Of a DNA stretch of 64,000 bases, positions 62,057 to 64,000 are shown in pieces. The translations under genes were made by a program, and so were the position numbers. Position 1 is the first letter of the stretch. Each line of letters starts with the position of its first letter. Below the pieces are notes generated by a model that saw only the letters and a list, made by a program, of their open reading frames with translations, ran no database searches and was not told the DNA's origin. Source of the stretch: Symbiodinium natans. Its lineage: Eukaryota > Sar > Dinophyceae > Suessiales > Symbiodiniaceae. The stretch covers positions 212,001 to 276,000 of the forward strand of contig CAJNDS010001646.1 in assembly GCA_905221605.1 (NCBI GenBank), given 5' to 3'.

Positions 62057-62373
62057 CGGACTTCGGAGTCGCCGTGAGTGATTCGAAGGCTTTGTCCCAC
62101 ACGAGGCCCGTGACGATGGCGGCAGCACTGGCGATGGTGTGCTGCACATCCTCCCTTCCATGGTCGGTGAGGATATTCGGAAGGTGCGTGTGCGCGAAGA
62201 CCTGGCGGGAGGAATTCAGAGCACTCAGGGCTCTGCCTAAAAAAATCTCATTTGAAGAACAAAGCCACAAATAAACGCCCAAACTGCTGAAGGAAGAGCC
62301 CAGAAGGCTGTTGCTAGCAAGGCCAGCCAAGTAAGGGGAAAGGCCACCACGACATAGGTGTCCATCAGAGTGC
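62057..62373 (-). CDS. Membrane protein fragment, two exons
   Basis: Exon 62285-62373 reads GTLMDTYVVVAFPLTWLALL ATAFWALPSA. Exon 62057-62201 reads VFAHTHLPNILTDHGREDVQ HTIASAAAIVTGLVWDKAFE SLTATPKS. The 83-bp intron between is GT-AG and the join (PSAVFAHTH) is in frame. Two hydrophobic segments and an AIVTGLVWDKAFE motif suggest a multi-pass membrane protein; similar WExxF segments occur in unnamed dinoflagellate membrane proteins as far as I recall. Flanking exons were not found within 61150-62050 or 62400-63120, which look noncoding and contain TTTAGGG words. Confidence 0.55.
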
Positions 62374-63472
62374 CTTGGTGGGCTGGCGTTCTTGAGACTG
62401 CATATACAGAGAAGAGTTGGCCTGTGTTTTTGATGGCTTGAAGTGCTTAGATTGGATGTCCTTAGCACAACTGTGGGCTCAATGAAGCCCTAACAAGTGT
62501 CTAAACCTCACTAAACTCCTAAGCGTCGAACAGCTCGAGTCAAAACCCCAAGACACCCTAAGAACCTTAAACGTTCAAAAGTCCTAAAACATGCACGTCA
62601 AAAAAAGGGGTGCCTTTTTTGGTGTAAATGGGCTTATCAGGGAACCGAAACCCGGGCCTGCTCTGGTCCTAGTAGCCCTAAACCCCAAACCCTAAACCCG
62701 GAACCCTAGTCAATGTTAGAGCGATGCCCAAAGTGCAATGCGGCCGCACTGTCAGGGCGGCACCTCGGAGGAGGCACCAGCCGAATGCGGCCGAGAAGGA
62801 GCCTCCCACATAGGGTGTTTAAGTTTTTTTTAAATGGTTTTTAGGGCTTTTAGGGCTTTTAGGGTTTGGGCAAGCAGTCTGCGGACACTTCGGACGAAGG
62901 ATTCGGACGAAGAAAATAGGGAATTGAATTAATGAGATATCCAGCGCAGGTGTCAGTGCCTGCCTTTCCTGTAATAAGCATTCCAAATTGCCTGGAGCGG
63001 TGCCTGCTGCATGGCACGCGGGGCAGGCGTTACATGTGGGTCAAAGCGTTTCCTCAGGAAACTGCCAAGTGACGTTTTGGGTTTAGGGCTCAGGGTTTAG
63101 GGTTTAGGGTTCCGAATCGATATCTACTTTTGGGAACTTGTGGGGTTCAAAGGGCCAAAAGGGCTGAGGGTTGAGGGTCGGCTCTGGTGGTACTTTGGGG
63201 CGTCTTCTTTCAGAACTTGGGACGATTCAGCGAAGGCTGGGCCTGCCAACATCTCCAAATCTGGAGCCAAGAAGGGCGGCAAGTGGTCCGTGACAGCCTC
63301 CACGACGACCACCAGCACTGAGAAGCCTGGGTGGCGCCACGTGCGTTTCAGGCCACACGGGGTTGAAAGCGACTCTCGAGACTGAAGGGGCTATGACTCG
63401 AGACTGTGATCTGTGTAGAGGTTCTCTTTTGCAGCTCAGAAGTAGAAAATCCTTCTGGCAAAGGGGTTAATG

Positions 63473-63538
63473 TCAATCCCGGTAGCCGAAGCTCCAGCCC
63501 AGCACTGCGAAGGTGAGCATCCAATCCCAGTCATCCGG
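63473..63538 (-). CDS. Terminal exon, unknown protein
   Basis: After a TTCTGGTGCAG acceptor the minus frame reads PDDWDWMLTFAVLGWSFGYR D-stop (22 codons with stop). The Trp-rich composition makes chance unlikely. A possible upstream exon at about 63857-63940 ends GGAGGCAG before a GTGTTG donor and would give KVPIDSASLFSSCTLATCTP RRQ. Function unknown. Confidence 0.4.
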   Translation of the reverse strand, partial: PDDWDWMLTFAVLGWSFGYRD

Positions 63539-64000
63539 CTGCACCAGAAGTCCCTCCACTCACAGGGGGGGAGGTGGGTTGGGGAGGGGGGTGTGTGTGT
63601 GCGTGTGTGCGTGTCGGAATTGGGGATATGCTTCTGTCTGGCGGGGTTTCTGCTTAAACTCCCCGGAACCTTCTAAGCCCATTGTAAGCCCTTCCCCCAA
63701 TTCCCACTTGAAGGCTTTTTTTTCGAAAGCATCCAAAGTTTGAGGGGTATCCCTCCTACCTCTAGAAGGGACCCTTAATCTTATTCCCTATAGTCCCTCT
63801 ACACCTAAGCCGCCCCTGAATACCCCCTAAATGGTTCCTCCTTTCAAACCCAACACCTGCCTCCGTGGAGTGCAGGTAGCCAGTGTGCAGGAGGAGAACA
63901 AGCTGGCAGAGTCGATGGGGACTTTGGGGCCGGGGGTGTGCTCTGTGGGGAAACAAGATTCGGCTGCTTTTTTAGGGCGTTTGCGGGCCCTGAACCCTAA

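Noticed and set aside
63140-63385. Plus-strand frame with WDDSAKAGPANISKSGAKKG
   Set aside because: The antisense frame is equally open (LVVVVEAVTDHLPPFLAPDL), both are short, and no flanking exon supports either choice.

Overview
This looks like nuclear DNA from a dinoflagellate. I infer that from several things seen together: coding sequence is cut into short exons; splice donors are GT, GC or GA with AG acceptors; TTTAGGG (plant/alveolate telomere) heptamers are scattered through introns and spacers; many introns consist of short repeated elements with inverted ends (introners); and decayed LINE-type reverse transcriptase pieces are of a kind common in dinoflagellates. No prokaryotic operon, rRNA, tRNA or CRISPR array was seen. 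Species cannot be named from this window. All gene models were assembled by eye from reading frames and splice signals.

Layout. 1-6.3 kb is a repeat field: an 82-bp satellite, a nine-copy 36-bp minisatellite, a trinucleotide foldback, and one reverse transcriptase fragment. 6.4-8.1 kb is a frameshifted 5' half of a LINE-like element, followed by a small gene (8.2-8.7 kb). 11.0-13.1 kb is an amino acid/auxin permease family transporter. 13.9-16.5 kb is a six-exon multi-pass membrane protein. 17.0 and 18.4-19.2 kb hold further exons and a small membrane protein that diverges from a plus-strand secreted-protein ORF (19.4-19.7 kb). 19.7-29.0 kb is one long minus-strand gene of about 18 exons: signal peptide, a coiled-coil stretch, a 59-residue tandem repeat, and about nine fascin-like beta-trefoil repeats at the C-terminus. 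30-44 kb carries many shorter exon groups, mostly on the minus strand and mostly of unknown function. 44.3-45.2 kb is a TIR-domain gene, 47.1-49.4 kb an armadillo-repeat gene, and 50.8-53.3 kb an ankyrin-repeat gene. 54-64 kb holds exon fragments separated by repeats and AT-rich spacers.

Most gene models lie on the minus strand, as expected for the unidirectional gene clusters of dinoflagellates. Exceptions are the exons near 13.6, 17.8, 19.4, 31.4, 33.4, 43.6 and 56 kb.

The most interesting system is the introners. At least eight unrelated families of short elements (about 70-400 bp) occur, and most copies fall where two exons must be joined. Where both ends could be read, removing the element restores the reading frame. 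The element's own end supplies the AG acceptor, and a short duplicated target supplies the donor, which may begin GT, GC or GA.
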